A DNA stretch of 7,305 bases, taken from assembly GCA_945956975.1 (NCBI GenBank), contig CAMFKC010000109.1, forward strand, positions 1-7,305, given 5' to 3'. Within the stretch, counting starts at the first letter, position 1; each line of letters begins with the position of its first letter. Both the position numbers and the translations under genes were made by a program. Source of the stretch: an uncultured Methylocystaceae bacterium (GTDB lineage Bacteria > Pseudomonadota > Alphaproteobacteria > Rhizobiales > Beijerinckiaceae). The notes under the pieces were generated by a model. It was not told where the DNA came from. It ran no database searches and worked only from the letters and a program-made list of their open reading frames with translations. Positions 6,528 through 7,305 of this stretch are shown here, one piece after another.

Positions 6528-6556
6528 TTGACAGCGGCGGGCCGACCGACCAAACC
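6528..6556 (+). promoter_or_regulatory. candidate promoter for dapD
   Basis: A perfect TTGACA at 6528-6533 is followed after 17 bases by CAAACC (6551-6556), which matches the -10 consensus poorly. Alphaproteobacterial housekeeping promoters often rely on a TTGAC -35 with a loose -10, so this remains plausible. It would give a leader of about 25-30 bases before the ATG at 6590. Confidence 0.38.
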
Positions 6557-6576
6557 TCCGCCGCCCGCGACCGAAC

Positions 6577-6583
6577 GAGAGAG
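6577..6583 (+). promoter_or_regulatory. ribosome binding site of dapD
   Basis: The purine run GAGAGAG at 6577-6583 lies six bases before the ATG at 6590. It supports this start, from which the protein reads with the expected DapD N-terminus. Confidence 0.5.
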
Positions 6584-6589
6584 CCATCC

Positions 6590-7305
6590 ATGTCCCACGC
6601 CGACCTCCAGCGCATCATCGAAGCCGCCTTCGAGGACCGCGCCAACGTGAGCCCCGCGACGCATGGCGACGTGCGCGACGCCGTGGAGAAGGCGCTGGGA
6701 CTGCTCGACGCGGGCAAGCTCCGCGTCGCCGAACGCGATGCGTCGAAGTCCGGCAAGGAAGCCTGGACAGTCAACCAATGGTTGAAGAAGGCGGTGCTCC
6801 TCTCCTTCCGCCTCAACGACATGACTACCATTTCCGGCGGCCCGGGCGGCTCGAGCTGGTGGGACAAGGTGCCCTCCAAGTTCGACGGCTGGGGCGCGGC
6901 CGAACACGCCGCCGCCGGCTTCCGCTCCGTGCCGAACTGCATCGTCCGCCGCTCCGCCTTTATCGCGCCGGGCGTCGTGCTCATGCCGTCCTTCGTCAAC
7001 CTCGGCGCCTATGTCGATTCCGGCACGATGGTCGACACCTGGGCGACCGTCGGCTCCTGCGCGCAGATCGGCAAGAATGTGCATCTGTCGGGCGGCGTCG
7101 GCATCGGCGGCGTTCTGGAGCCGCTGCAGGCCGGCCCCACGATCATCGAGGACGACTGCTTCATCGGCGCGCGTTCGGAAGTCGTCGAGGGCGTCGTGAT
7201 CGGGCAGGGCTCCGTGCTCGCCATGGGCGTCTACATCGGCGCCTCGACCAAGGTCATCGACCGCGCGACCGGCAAGACGCACATCGGCTATGTGCCGCCT
7301 TACTC
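6590..7305 (+). CDS. dapD: 2,3,4,5-tetrahydropyridine-2,6-dicarboxylate N-succinyltransferase (3' end outside window)
   Basis: Cytoplasmic enzyme that transfers succinyl from succinyl-CoA to tetrahydrodipicolinate, a step of the succinylase route to meso-diaminopimelate and lysine. The window holds 238 residues with no stop. The family is usually about 280, so roughly 40-50 residues lie beyond the edge. The N-terminal helical domain (about residues 1-105) contains VNQWLKKAVLLSFRLNDM (61-78) and a WWDKVPSKF segment (90-98). The left-handed beta-helix of hexapeptide repeats follows from about 115: RSAFIAPGVVLMPSFVNLGAYVDSG, the signature GTMVDTWATVGSCAQIGKNVHLSGGVGIGG (145-174), EDDCFIGARSEVVEGVVIG and GVYIGASTKV. 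The family's catalytic aspartate (D141 in the M. bovis enzyme) probably corresponds to D143 in YVDSG or D149 in MVDTW; without an alignment I do not choose. It is transcribed divergently from the exported-protein gene and has no visible link to it. Confidence 0.96.
   Translation, partial: MSHADLQRIIEAAFEDRANVSPATHGDVRDAVEKALGLLDAGKLRVAERDASKSGKEAWTVNQWLKKAVLLSFRLNDMTTISGGPGGSSWWDKVPSKFDGWGAAEHAAAGFRSVPNCIVRRSAFIAPGVVLMPSFVNLGAYVDSGTMVDTWATVGSCAQIGKNVHLSGGVGIGGVLEPLQAGPTIIEDDCFIGARSEVVEGVVIGQGSVLAMGVYIGASTKVIDRATGKTHIGYVPPY

Noticed and set aside
6146..7282. Minus-strand open frame (378 residues) spanning dapD and the exported-protein gene
   Set aside because: It runs antisense to clear DapD hexapeptide-repeat coding sequence and overlaps the exported-protein gene in another frame; no recognisable domain.

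Overview
The window is GC-rich, with strong G/C preference at third codon positions and gene content typical of an alphaproteobacterium, most likely of the order Hyphomicrobiales (Rhizobiales). Three things point there: the protein style of the Dpp/Opp-type transporter, a succinylase-pathway dapD, and an intergenic inverted repeat that resembles, from memory, elements scattered through Bradyrhizobium, Methylobacterium and related genomes. No genus can be fixed from the sequence alone.

Layout. Positions 1-267 hold the 3' end of an unrecognised gene cut by the window edge. Positions 373-5510 are a complete four-gene peptide/nickel-type ABC import operon, all on the + strand: a Sec-exported SBP_bac_5 solute-binding protein, two inner-membrane permeases (DppB-like and DppC-like) and one double ATPase (DppD and DppF halves fused). 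The genes are tightly packed. An 88-base gap with a strong hairpin follows the binding-protein gene, a TTGA stop/start overlap joins the two permeases, and a TGATG overlap joins the second permease to the ATPase. The binding protein would capture a ligand in the periplasm, the permeases form the channel and the double ATPase drives it. The ligand cannot be named from sequence.

Positions 5511-5704 separate convergent genes and contain a pair of REP-like palindromic units in inverted orientation. Positions 5705-6453 on the - strand are a two-gene unit read right to left: a small lysine-rich exported protein of unknown function, then a PaaI-type hotdog thioesterase. They are joined by a TGATG overlap. 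A 136-base divergent spacer (6454-6589) carries plausible promoters for both directions. It is followed by dapD (lysine/diaminopimelate biosynthesis), which runs off the right edge.

I see no mobile genes, CRISPR array, RNA gene or evident new defence or metabolic system. This is a mostly ordinary chromosomal region. The items most worth a second look are the inverted REP-like pair, the intercistronic hairpin, the easily mis-called TTG start of the second permease, and the uncharacterised exported protein coupled to the thioesterase.
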